From: Geosiphon pyriformis
Lineage: Eukaryota; Glomeromycota; Glomeromycetes; Archaeosporales; Geosiphonaceae
Direction of reading: 5' to 3'
Assembly (NCBI GenBank): GCA_016748015.1
Contig: JAAOMT010000400.1
Location: 62,001 to 126,000, forward strand
DNA: 64,000 nt
The notes under the pieces are model-generated. The model was given only the letters and a program-made list of their open reading frames with translations. It was not told the origin of the DNA and did not search any database. The position numbers and the translations under genes were made by a program. Positions 43,215 through 52,928 of the stretch are shown one piece after another. Position 1 is the stretch's first letter, and each line of letters opens with the position of its first letter.

Positions 43215-44777
43215 TTTATATATTCTTTTAATTGATCAATTTAACGTGTTGTTGTTGATAATAATGATTGGTTCCAGATCTCGTAGAATCTCATCTGATC
43301 AGACTAGTATTCTCTGTACTCCTAATTGTAAAATATTATTGGTAAATGGTAGTGTGATGTCGCGATATGACTTCAGTCGATCTCTATGTGCTGCTTTGGT
43401 TAAAATTTTGTTATCCAATCTTAATTTGTAAGCTCCATTTCCTAGAATTTCTTCTATGTGAAATGGTCTGTTCCATTTGGGATCGAATTTTCCACTCCAT
43501 TGTTTTTCCGCTTTGGTATAATGTAGTAATACTTTGTCTCCAATCTTGAATTTAACTGGTTTGTCTGGTAGTTAACTATTGTGTCTTTTTTTCTGTTTTT
43601 TTTGTGACTTTTGAATATTATCAGCTGCTCTTCTTCGTTTGTTTTCCAATGTTTTCATTAAGTTATATGTTCTTCTCAGCAATGTTTCTTGAAAATTTTC
43701 TTCTGTTATTGGTTCAGCTGGATATGTATTAATTTCTCTCTCTACTGATAATATTGCTGTTCTCTTATATACTAATTCAAATAGTATTGCTTGTGTAGTA
43801 TCTTGTTTTATTGTTCAATAAGCAAATAGTACTGATGGTATAAACAAATCCCAATTGTTCTGGTTTTCTTGGCTGAGCTTAGCTATTACTTTACACAGTG
43901 TTCTATTGAATTTTTTTACTAGTCCGTTGGTTTGTGGATGGTATGGTGATGATAATGGTCTCTTGATTCTGAATCTTTAGCTCAATTCTGTTAATGTTCT
44001 GTTTACAAAATGAGTTCCTTGGTCTGATAATAATTCTTTTGGACATCCATGTCGACAAATCAAATCCTAATGAACAAATTTGACAACGGATTCTGCATTC
44101 GCTCTTTGAATTGTTTTTGCCTCTAGCCATTTAGTGAGATAATCCATAGCTACCGTTATGTATCTGTTTCCTCTGCTGGTGATTGTTAATGGTCCGACTC
44201 AATCAATTCCAATACGGTTAAATGGTTGTCCCACTTTGATTGGTCTTAATGGTTTACTGGGTCTTGTTTCTCCTCTTCACTGACAAGCATCACAATTTTA
44301 AACATATTGAATGATGTCTGGGTACATTGATGACCAATAGTATCTCTTTCTGGTTCTTTCCATGGTTGCTTCTTTGTGAAAATATCCTGCTGTTGGATTT
44401 GAGTGCATGTTGAATAATATTGTCTTTTTTTCTGGCTCCGTAATTACTCTAGTTGGTTGATCTGAATCTCTTCTATTTTTTCAATAAAGTATATTTTGGT
44501 GAGTAATAAAATATTTTGATTGTTGTTTGATACTCTTTTGTTCTGTTTAAGATAAATTCTCCTTGAACTGTTGAGTGTTTATATAATGCTGCAATTGTTG
44601 ATATTTTTGTATGTTCATTTTTTGTTGTATTTTTCTGTTGGTATTGTTCTGGTTTTGTTATGTTTTTGGGTTGAAATGTTCTTAGATTTGCCTCATTTAT
44701 GATAAACTGTCTGCATTTCCATTGTCTTTTCTTTTTTTATAATATATAGTATACTTATATGGTGTGAGTGCCATTTT
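43215..44777 (-). pseudogene. pol: Integrase of element D
   Basis: Core reading: NRYITVAMDYLTKWLEAKTI, LLSDQGTHFVNRTLTELS (second Asp), SPYHPQTNGLVKKFNRTLCK (Glu to Lys). The C-terminal part is well preserved: FKIGDKVLLHYTKAEKQWSG, KFDPKWNRPFHIEEILGNGAY, KLRLDNKILTKAAH, the GPY/SH3-like module. Stops lie in the HHCC and core regions. The Lys at the catalytic Glu is also found in C. Confidence 0.8.
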
Positions 44778-45128
44778 CTATTTTGACTGTTTTCCATCTC
44801 CAAATTCTTGTTTTTGAAGTGATGTTAATCCTTTGTGATCTGTGTATACCTCAAACTTCTGGCTTAAATATTCTTTCCATTTCATGACTGACCAGTATAT
44901 TGCTAAGTGTTCTTTTTCCAGTGTTCCATAGTTCTTTTCAGCTGGTGTTAAACCTCTGCTGACATATGCCACTGGATGTTCTCTGCCATCTGGTCCTCTC
45001 TGAGATAGTACTGTTCCTAATGCCTGGCCAGATGCATCCATGGTGATGATAAATGGTTTGCTGTGATCTAGATAGATCAGTACTAGAGCTTGTATAAGTT
45101 TTCTTTTTAGAATATCAAAAGCTTCTTG
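44778..45128 (-). pseudogene. pol: RNase H of element D
   Basis: MDASGQALGTVLSQRGPDGR, then EHPVAYVSRGLTPAEKNYGT, LEKEHLAIYWSVMKWKEYL and YTDHKGLTSL. All catalytic positions (Asp, Glu, Asp) are present. It is joined to RT by a short gap containing a stop near 45,130. Confidence 0.85.
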
Positions 45129-46100
45129 TTAACTTTTAGTCCATTCATATTTTGTATCTTTGTTATGTAGTTGGTTGAGTGGCTGTGCTATCTTGGAAAA
45201 GTTCTTGATAAAACATTGATAGTAGCTGGTGAATCCCAAGAATAATTTCAGTTCTGTCATATTAGTCAGCACTGGAAAGTTCTTTACTATCTCTATTTTC
45301 TCCGGATCTGTTTTGATGCCATCTTTGCTGACTATGTGTTCCAAGAATTTTAGTTCTGTCTTGCCAAAGAAGCACTTTGTTGCATTTAACTTTAATCCTG
45401 CTCTTCTTAGTCTTTCGAACACTTGTTGAAAATGATGAAGATGATCATCAAATGTTTTTGAGAATACATTGGTGTTATCCAAGTATACAACTACTGATTT
45501 CCACAATAAGCCAGTATAAACAATTTTCATTAGCCATTGGAAAATTGCTGGGGCATTGGTTAAACCGAATAGCATCACTTTAAATTCGAAATTCTCTTCT
45601 CTAGTAGTAAATGCCGTCTTCTCTTTGTCAGCTAAATTCATGGCTACTTGTCAGTAACCACTGTTCAAATCTAATGTTGAGAACCATTTGTTCCCACCAA
45701 AAGCGTCGAATAATTCCTGTATTCGTGGAGTTGGGTAACTGTCTCCACGAGTTACATCATTGAGTTTTCTGTAGTCTACACAAAACTGGATTTTTCCATT
45801 CTTCTTATGGACAAGTACCACTGGTGATGACCATGGGCTCATTAATGATTGAATTAGCCCATTATTAAGCATTCTGTTTATCTCTTGACAAATGATCTTG
45901 TGGCTGGCTGGCAGCACTCTGTATGCTCTTTGTTTAATTGGCATTGCATCTCCAGTCTTGATCTGATGCTGGATAATGTCAGTTCGGCCAAACTCATTTT
46001 CACTGGCAAAGATGTCATTGAAATTGTTGAGTAACATCTTGAGCTGCATACATTGGAGTGGATCTAAGTTTCCCATGTTCATTTGTTCCAATTGTTCTGG
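45129..46100 (-). pseudogene. pol: Reverse transcriptase of element D (YLDN active site)
   Basis: Only one stop (45,648-45,650, Trp TGG to TGA in SGYWQV) interrupts it. Landmarks: DIFASENEFGRTDIIQHQIK, SLMSPWSSPVVLVHKKNGKI, QFCVDYRKLNDVTRGDSYPT, LFGLTNAPAIFQWLMKIVY. The catalytic box at 45,474-45,485 reads YLDN, codons TAC TTG GAT AAC. Element E has YLDN with the same AAC codon; A and C have DD. The second Asp is required in studied RTs, so this enzyme should be weak or inactive. Confidence 0.88.
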
Positions 46101-46490
46101 TTGAAGCAAATAACATTTGTCTCGTCCATAGATTGTTTGTGATGTGATGTCAACATATCCACAAAGTTGTGGAAAGTTTGGAATGGGGTTTGGTGGTTGG
46201 TCTTCTATTTCTGTGGTTAAATATCTGATGGTGGTTCCTTCTGGTATGTTGATGACATTGCCAGTGTTGTTGTAAATGGGAATTTTTATGCTGCTATAGC
46301 TTTTGGCTGGTATGTAGAGATTGATCAACCCAATCTCTCCTGATTCATAAAGGTTTGCTTCAGCTTCAAAAATTTGTCCTTGCTCCTTTTCTTTCCTTCC
46401 TATTGCTAACATGTACTGGCTATATGGTGGAATGAAAATAGCTTGACTGGTTAAGATAATTTCTCCTTGGCCAACAATTTCTTCCTCTGC
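46101..46490 (-). pseudogene. pol: dUTPase-to-RT linker, element D
   Basis: Open within a 310-codon frame: MAEEEIVGQGEIILTSQAIF, IPPYSQYMLAIGRKEKEQGQ, ESGEIGLINLYIPAKSYSSI, KIPIYNNTGNVINIPEGTTI, then LCGYVDITSQTIYGRDKCYL. It is beta-rich in appearance and conserved in E almost residue for residue, and more loosely in A and C. Confidence 0.6.
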
Positions 46491-46907
46491 CATATTAACT
46501 GATATCTCTATTCTACTTGTTGATTCAAATCCTTGTATTCCTCTTGCTGTTATTTCTAATTCCTTCCTTTTTCCCACTAACACTAACTAAGCTACTCTAA
46601 CCAGAGGCAGAAATATTGCCTGTGCTATCTTTTTGTTGGGCTCTATTATATAGGCCTTTTCTGAGTCATTTTGTAGTATGGTGATGATATTTTCTACATA
46701 TCCCGCATCAATTATTCCTCCTCTTATATTGATCCCTCTTTTCACTAAACTACTTCTAAATGCTAATTGAACCATTGTTGTTGCCGGAATTTCTAGTGCT
46801 ATTTTCAGATCAATGCAGGTGCATGAATGCAGTTCCAATTTGATGGCATCTTTTTCTGGATATCTCAGATCAAACCCTACATCCATATTATGCATGCGTT
46901 CTGGCAT
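46491..46907 (-). pseudogene. dUTPase domain of element D (all five motifs)
   Basis: Motif 1 VGFDLRYPEKD; motif 2 FRSSLVKRGINIRGG; motif 3 GIIDAGYVENI with the catalytic Asp and the Tyr; motif 4 KKIAQAIFLPLV; motif 5 ARGIQGFESTSRIEI. About 135 residues, the normal size for a trimeric dUTPase subunit. One stop (about 46,584-46,586) precedes motif 5. It lies between the Cys-rich linker and the RT linker with no spacer, so it is part of the polyprotein rather than a host gene. Confidence 0.87.
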
Positions 46908-47850
46908 AATACCTTCTCCATTGTCACTATATCATTTTAACTCTTGTTTCTTGGAGAGATTTGGTAATGCAATGTATTGTTCATAGTTTAAATCAGAGTT
47001 TGACTCTGAGTTGGAATTAGTATCATTGTTGTCACCATATTGAACAGAGCTGGAACCAGTGTTTTTGTTATTGTTGTTGTCGGAGTTTGAATCAGGATTG
47101 AAAATCAATTCCGATTCTGATGCACATCTGCTGATTGGTTCTTCCTCTTCAGAGATTGTATAAATCATGCGTGGTGGTGGATTGTAAATGAGGTTACATT
47201 CATCACAATACTGGAAATCACAGAGAATTAGGCAGTGTTGACATAGTCGAGCATTCAACTGCTCTAACTATTGTTCTTGTTCTTCCCTTGTGGGTGCTAA
47301 TTCTTGGTAGTGTTCATAGAATTGTTTCAGATCTAGGAGATTTATGATGAGTTCTGTGTCCCAGTCAAGCTCTACAGATTTTGGTGAATTGTCTTTGATT
47401 GTTTTTATTTTCTCAGACGACGCCTTTTCAATTTTGGCAAGTGCCATTTGCCAAATTTCATTGTCATCATGGGACAACTGTCCAGTTGCTGTACAGCTTT
47501 TCTTTAGGCTGCTTCTATTGGAGTTCCTTTCCTTACCCAGTCGCTTATTAGAATTGTGTATTGACACGATATGTCACACGTTCCTCCACATCCCTTCATT
47601 CAGGAGAGTTTTTCCACAGGCTATACATAACGTATTATCTTATTTTCCTATTTGTTTTGGTCTTCCAAAACGTTTGATATGGCATGTGTGGTAATAGAAC
47701 TTGGTTGCCGTCTGATATTCTTTGTTGTCCCCACAGCATGTGTTCATTGATGACAATTTCTTGCCACAATCAATGCATATCAGTTTGGGTCGGCAAGAGA
47801 TCAATGGTTGTTGTTGACCGTAGGTGTATGGGATATAAGTGTTGTTGACT
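46908..47850 (-). pseudogene. Cys-rich zinc-binding-like linker, element D
   Basis: Module 1 near 47,690-47,800: LICIDCGKKLSSMNTCCGDN, then KFYYHTCHIKRF. Module 2 near 47,580-47,670: LCIACGKTLLNEGMW, broken before the TCD-CQYTILI part. A helical connector follows (QLSHDDNEIWQMALAKIEKA). Module 3 near 47,165-47,258: RLCQHCLILCDFQYCDECNL, then NPPPRMIYTI. An acidic Ser/Asn/Asp tract (46,960-47,150) precedes dUTPase. Confidence 0.72.
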
Positions 47851-47906
47851 TGAGTGTTTTCTTCCTTCCTCTCTTTTCCTTTTCCCTTTTCTTCTTTGTT
47901 TTTTTC

Positions 47907-48720
47907 TCATTCCCAGCTTGAAGTCAGTTCACTTTCGTCATTGTCAGTCCAGATCAAGTCATTGGTTTCCCAGGTAAGTTCTTCTTTTTGTTTTCCTTTT
48001 TCATTGTCGTTGTCATCCCAGGGGAGTATTGGTGGCAGTTCGTTGTGCCCTTTATCAGCCCACAACACTTGGTAGGCTTCCCAAGTAGGTTTCTTTTTCT
48101 TCTCCTCCAGTTTGATCAATAGTTTCTTTCTTGGAGGAGTCTTGAAGTGGCCACATGTGGCCGGTACACGTATGTATTGGCCCTGATATGTTAGCTGAAG
48201 TTCCTGGATGTTCCAGTTTAACGTCATGTTGACTTTAGATAGCCAGTTATTACCAACAAGAGCTTGGTATTGAGTGACTTCTATTACTAGAACTTTAATG
48301 GGAGTTACGATGCCATGGACTTCAAAAGAGAAGTCGTCAATTTTGCCGATTGGAGTTTTGATTGCTCCATCAGCTGTGATGATTCTGGTGCTGGCAGCTC
48401 AATCAACTCGGTGACCTAATTGTTCCATGAGTTGCTGTGTGATAATACTGTCTGCTGAACTGCTGTTAAGGATCAATTTGATGGATTGTCTCTCGACTTT
48501 GGCGTCAGTGTACATTACGGTGATTGGTTTGGCTTCAAGAGTGGCTCCACTAAATAATGGCATTGTAGCTGTTTCCTCAAGTTTGAATGGGAAGATAGCA
48601 GCCAAGAACTTGTCTTCGGTAATGGTAGCAAGTGGGATATTACTAGTGAGTGGTTGTTTTTGGGTGAATGCCAGGTTATTGGTTGAGGCATCTTCTGGGG
48701 TAACCAGGAGACTTAAATAG
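47907..48720 (-). pseudogene. pol: Aspartic protease of element D
   Basis: Reads SGATLEAKPITVMYTDAKVE, KLILNSSSADSIITQQLMEQ (catalytic DSG is NSS), then FSFEVHGIVTPIKVLVIEV and YQALVGNNWLSKVN. The tail WEAYQVLWADKGHNELPPIL leads to the Cys-rich linker. Stops at 48,398 and elsewhere. Asp to Asn (G to A) inactivates it. Confidence 0.82.
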
Positions 48721-49901
48721 TTCTGGGAATTTGGGTTTTGGGTTTGACTGGTACCCAAATTCTGCTGGTGTAATCCAGATGATTGCTGTAAAGAACTGAG
48801 AATTGGTTGATGGACTACCATTGCCGATCTCCAGCTCTGTTGAGTTATTTTTGGTCTTTGGGTTCTGTTGGGTGGTAAGCTTTGGGGCGGTGTTTGGATT
48901 TGTTGGAGTTGATAGATTATTTGTGGCTGCAGTTGTTGATAAATCACTTGTGGCTGTGGTTGATAGATTGGAGCTTGGTACACCGGAGACTGATAGATGG
49001 ATGACTGCATTACTGGTAGGTAAGCGGATTGGTTTTGATTTGGGTATTGATTCGGAGTTTGGAACTGGTAATTGGGGTTTTGATATTGATTTCCTGATCA
49101 TTGGTTATTTAAATACTGGTGACAGTCAATTTGGATGTGTCCTTGTTTACCACAATAGTGGCAGATATGTGTTTCTTGTTGCCACTATTGATTGGTCACT
49201 GAAAATAGACGTGGCTAATTTTGGGCACGATTAGAGTTTCCTTGATTATTGCATCATTGTGAAGGCTGATAAATGGTGTGATTGTCAGCTAAATATTCTT
49301 CCAATCTCTTATTAATTGATGCATTAAACTTCTCCAATTTGAAATCCAATTCAGATGATCCGTTCATTACTAGATTAACAGCTTGGGTGTGGTTAGCCTC
49401 TGGCTCAGTAGATTCAAAATTTTTGGCATGTGTAATTGTGTCTTGAAGAGTACCTGGATGCAATAGACGTACATGTTGCAAAATGCTGCTGCACAGGCCA
49501 CAGATAAACTGATTGAGTATCTGTGGTGCTGTGAAATAGTTGGTGTCAATTGCTTGAATTTGGCATAGGTTTCGATAGAAGCGTCCCAGGTAAGTGGTGA
49601 CTGCTTCAGTTTCTCCTTGTTTTATGGTGGTGAATGTATTGACTAGGCAATTGATACTGTTATTGTTGCTGAAGTATCTTAGGAATTCCACTTTGAAGGC
49701 ATTAAAATCTTGTGGTTTATTAATCAAGCTCTGATACCATAAATTGGCAGTATCCTTGAGAAAGTAGGGAATGGCTTGCATTGCTCGAGCATTATTCCAT
49801 CCGTTGGCTGCAATGGCCTTTTTTATATCATTCAGCCATACTTGAGTGTCATCCTCTTCACCAATAAAGTTGTCAAGTTTTGCGATTGGTGCATAGGCCA
49901 T
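48721..49901 (-). pseudogene. gag: gag core, CCHC knuckle and Gln-rich tail of element D
   Basis: MAYAPIAKLDNFIGEEDDTQ at 49,901 starts a 215-codon open gag core: AIAANGWNNARAMQAIPYFL, WYQSLINKP, FLRYFSNNNSINCLVNTFTT, QILNQFICGLCSSILQHVRL. The zinc knuckle at 49,122-49,163 reads CHYCGKQGHIQIDC, intact C-x2-C-x4-H-x4-C. A Gln/Tyr/Pro-rich tail (48,720-49,010) joins gag to protease. It would assemble the particle and package RNA. Confidence 0.86.
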
Positions 49902-50045
49902 TGGATCTAAGTTAGGTGGTTGGAGTGATAGTTAAAGTGGCTGCTGTATGGGTTCGGCTATGGGATTAATCAGCAGTTGATCGATGATGATTACTGGAGG
50001 TAAGTTTTGCTGATTAATTAATTTGGGGTTTGGATTGTTCTGCCT

Positions 50046-50843
50046 TTAATGATTTGGAGTTTCGATTTCTGAATTTTCTAGATCTGGATTTTGCTGAGTT
50101 TGAAAATTTGGGATTTCAACTTTCAGGTTTTCAGTGATCAGGTGCTGGTAAGTGAATTCTTGATCCTCTGATTCTTCTTCCTCTTTTTCTGATTCTGCTG
50201 CTTCCCATGGATCAAAGATTCTGAAATTTGGTGAAGGTGGTAGTGATTGAAGTCCTGATGGGGTTGATGATTGCGAATTAAATCCTTCAAAGTATTCGTC
50301 ATATGGTCCTAACAATTCTGTTTTTCTTTGTCTACTTTGGAATGAGAATTGTCCAAATGCTGATGTCATGGTTGATGGGAATATGTCTGTTGATGATATG
50401 TTGATGGCACTTCCAAATGTATAGTGATAGGATGGGTTGCTTGGAGATTCGACTCTGTTTTTCTTCCAAGCAGGTGGCTGTATTTTTCTGGGTGTTACTG
50501 CTGGTGTTTGTAATTTTCCCTTGTCTTTACTAGTGTATGTAATTGGATATCTTTGTTGAGTGTAATGTTCAATTTTTTTGTTGATCTTAGTGATAATGGA
50601 TGTGAAATTATGATTTGTTGGTAGGTTGGTGTTTTGAATTAATTCCTTATAAAAAGTTTCTCTTGCTGATTCAGTATTCACTGGTGTTCCTAATAAAAAG
50701 AAAATCTTTTCATTGACGTAGAAATTGAAGGCTGATTCGGCAGATATATGATTGTGGTTTAATCCCAAGTATTGACAATAATGTTGAAATAAGGATTTTG
50801 CGAATCCTAAATGGTTTGCTCCTATATTTTCTGATTCTGCCAC
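50046..50843 (-). CDS. gag: gag N-terminal domain of element D (265-codon open frame)
   Basis: MAESENIGANHLGFAKSLFQ at 50,843 begins 44 bases inside the PBS. It reads HYCQYLGLNHNHISAESAFN, NLPTNHNFTSIITKINKKIE, HYTQQRYPITYTSKDKGKLQ, a Ser/Phe-rich stretch (FGQFSFQSRQRKTELLGPYD), then a very acidic block (SEKEEEESEDQEF). It is the best-preserved copy of a domain found at the start of gag in B, D and, diverged, A and C. It ends in a stop before the MAY start of the gag core, so in an active element the two may be fused. Role unknown. Confidence 0.6.
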   Translation of the reverse strand: MAESENIGANHLGFAKSLFQHYCQYLGLNHNHISAESAFNFYVNEKIFFLLGTPVNTESARETFYKELIQNTNLPTNHNFTSIITKINKKIEHYTQQRYPITYTSKDKGKLQTPAVTPRKIQPPAWKKNRVESPSNPSYHYTFGSAINISSTDIFPSTMTSAFGQFSFQSRQRKTELLGPYDEYFEGFNSQSSTPSGLQSLPPSPNFRIFDPWEAAESEKEEEESEDQEFTYQHLITENLKVEIPNFQTQQNPDLENSEIETPNH

Positions 50844-50886
50844 TTTTAGTTTGGTGTTGTCAGTGCTGGTTCTCTGTAGGATTATA

Positions 50887-50903
50887 CCTCACAGGGAGCA
50901 CCA
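50887..50903 (-). other. Primer binding site of element D
   Basis: Plus strand CCTCACAGGGAGCACCA, two bases from the LTR, identical to the site in A although the LTRs of A and D differ. Confidence 0.85.
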
Positions 50904-50905
50904 AA

Positions 50906-51734
50906 TGTTACAGGTGATTATTTCTGCTGTTGATGTAAATAACAAACCCATAACTTGGTGCTCAAAAGCTACTTTCATTGATGCTGTTCTGAAGATGTTG
51001 TATTTGAAGGTTTTGATGGAGTCCTTTGTATAATAGACAGAGATTCAATAGTGTTGATAGTAAATGTATCTTTCCAAAAGTTTTCCCAATTTCTTTCTCA
51101 GTGTGGTGGCTGGATTTAGTCTGGCAGTCATGCCCTTCTGGTAAGCTATCCAATAATATATAAAATCCTACCCTTATTTCTGGGTCTTTTACCAGGCTAT
51201 CCTTGACGTTAATAACTCAGTGTTTAATTTTTTAATCAATTAGTATACACAACAGTCAAATCAAATAAAATAAAGAAAAGAAATAAAAGAAAATAAAGAA
51301 AGAAAAGAAATAAGTCCGGGTGGTTTGGCAGATTAGTATTCTGTCAATAGCTGTGATCAAGAGCTATTGTTCTAGTGTGGTTAAGTATCAATTACTATCA
51401 ACATGAAGTGTTGATAGTGGAGAGTGGATTGAGATATGTAATAATTATTTATTTGATGATTTTGTTTCTTGGCTAAGAATTCTGTGGTATCGATTCTGTC
51501 TTTTCTGTTTCTAACACTACTGCTATATATACATAATTGGAATTTCTCAATTTCTCGATTCTTCACAACAGGAATCCTGGAATTTCTGGAATTCTGCAAT
51601 TCCTTTAAGAGGAATTCTGGAATTCTGGAATCCTGCAATTCCTGAGAAGAATTCTGGAATTCCACATTTACTACACTTATTTCTGATTGGCTAATAGTTA
51701 TGCTAATATATTTCTTATATTTTTATGAGTAACA
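50906..51734 (-). repeat. LTR D, 5' copy (829 bp)
   Basis: Begins TGTTACAGGTGATTATTTC and ends GAGTAACA. TATA-like TATATATACATA at about 51,524-51,535. It carries an A-rich block at 51,262-51,310 (a pyrimidine tract in element orientation) and the GGAATTC repeat block. Gag of C resumes at 51,735. Confidence 0.94.
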
Positions 51735-52037
51735 GCGACTATTACTGCTATTTCTTTTGTAGTGTATTGTGATAATTCTCTATACAATCCAAGTTTTGCG
51801 TCGTGTGGTTTTTCTTCCTTTTCTATATGATAATTTATTCTGGCATTAATATAATAAGTGAGAGCAGATTTTGCTAGACAACACTTTTCTGGTAATCCAA
51901 GATCACTTTGATTTTGTGTGTAAATAGCATAGCAGAATTCAAGAACAGTAAGGTTAGGGGGTTTTGTTACCACTTTTGTCTCTTCCTTTTTAACAATGAA
52001 TTATTGCTAATTATTATTTCCTTTTTGATTTTTTTTT
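51735..52037 (-). pseudogene. gag: gag N-terminus of element C
   Basis: Reads KPPNLTVLEFCYAIYTQNQS, LGLPEKCCLAKSALTYYINA, RINYHIEKEEKPHDAKLGLY and LSQYTTKEIAVIVA, where D interrupts. It has the same layout as the D N-domain (short helical segments, INARI/YVNEK block) but low identity. No ATG is preserved at its start, probably through mutation. Confidence 0.65.
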
Positions 52038-52053
52038 CTCGTAGGGTTTACCA
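52038..52053 (-). other. Primer binding site of element C
   Basis: Plus strand CTCGTAGGGTTTACCA, two bases before LTR C. It ends in CCA like the other sites but is otherwise different, so C would use another tRNA primer. Confidence 0.65.
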
Positions 52054-52055
52054 AA

Positions 52056-52928
52056 TGTTACAGGATGGTCTTCTTGTTATATTTAATTGCTGATATCCCA
52101 TTTTACTTGCAATCAGTCTTTCGTGAGTTCCTTAATTCTATTTGTGTGATAATGTCACTGTTATACTAAAGGCTTTCTTTTTAATGTCAAATGTAAGTTA
52201 TTCCTCAATTCCTGATTGTTGTGTGTATTTATGTACTCTTTCTCAGAGGCTGAACTGAAATTTACCCACTGTTTGGAGTCTTCTCTGAGGCTATCCTTGC
52301 AATTGCCTGATGTGTTTTTTTAATCTAGAAACACAGAATGTTAATGGTCTTTAGTGCTTTTCTTAATTCTTACAATAAAGCTTTTATCAATTAGTAACAA
52401 CGTGAATAATCTTGATCAAGGATTATTCTTCCAAGGGATTCAGCTGATGAATGATAGTTTCATTCAATAAATAATACAAGTAAGTTTCTTAATACTTTGG
52501 GTTGTGATAATTTAGTTTTAAATATTCTTTTTCATTTCTTTTTGATTTAAAGGTTTCTTGGGATATTTAATTTGAAAGTATGATTTAAAGTGGAGTTTGT
52601 TGGATAAAATTGGATCTATTGCTTAATAAATTATGATTTTTATTACTTGATTGTCTTTTCTCAATATTAAAGCTACTGTATATATACATGTTTGTAGTTC
52701 TACAAGAAAACACATTGTAATACTTTTTTTTTGATATTTTAACCTGGTGTTTGCTGCTATCATCAGTTGGTGTTGGCTGCTATTGTGAACTGGTGCTTGT
52801 CACTATTGTGAAATTATGTTTGCTACTATGTTAATCATTACCTTTCTAAGATTATTACTGTGCTATATTATGATTGAATAGTTTGTATTATTTTTATGAT
52901 TCTTTTGCTAAATTCTTAAACTGTAACA
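52056..52928 (-). repeat. LTR C, 5' copy (873 bp)
   Basis: Begins TGTTACAGGATGGTCTTC and ends AAACTGTAACA, followed by target copy GTGT. It pairs with 33,236 onward. It lacks the GGAATTC block of B/D and the TTATAACA block of A. Confidence 0.92.

Larger units (their letters stand above)
41710..51734 (-). mobile_element. Element D: full-length 10,025-bp Ty3/gypsy element
   Basis: Both LTRs are exactly 829 bp (41,710-42,538 and 50,906-51,734). The interior holds PBS, gag N-domain, gag core, CCHC, protease, Cys-rich linker, dUTPase, RT, RNase H, integrase, post-integrase domain and PPT. It is the only uninterrupted complete element here and is the reference for the architecture. It sits in gag of C with 4-bp flanks GTGG and GCGA (two transitions apart); the join restores the C reading VIVA-TIV. 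Few frame breaks compared with A and C. Confidence 0.93.
33236..52928 (-). mobile_element. Ty3/gypsy element C, interrupted by element D
   Basis: LTRs at 33,236-about 34,110 (end hidden by N) and 52,056-52,928. Target duplication GTGT is exact (33,232-33,235 and 52,929-52,932). Minus D (10,025 bp) it is about 9.7 kb. Gene order is as in A. It belongs to a different family from A, B and D: LTR sequence, PBS (CTCGTAGGGTTTACCA on the plus strand) and gag differ. Frameshifts and stops make it inactive, though RNase H is intact. Confidence 0.9.

Noticed and set aside
33236-52928. A single giant 19.7-kb LTR element or virus-like insertion
   Set aside because: A second equal-length LTR pair inside (829 bp each) and a broken, resumable gag show two nested elements of about 10 kb each.
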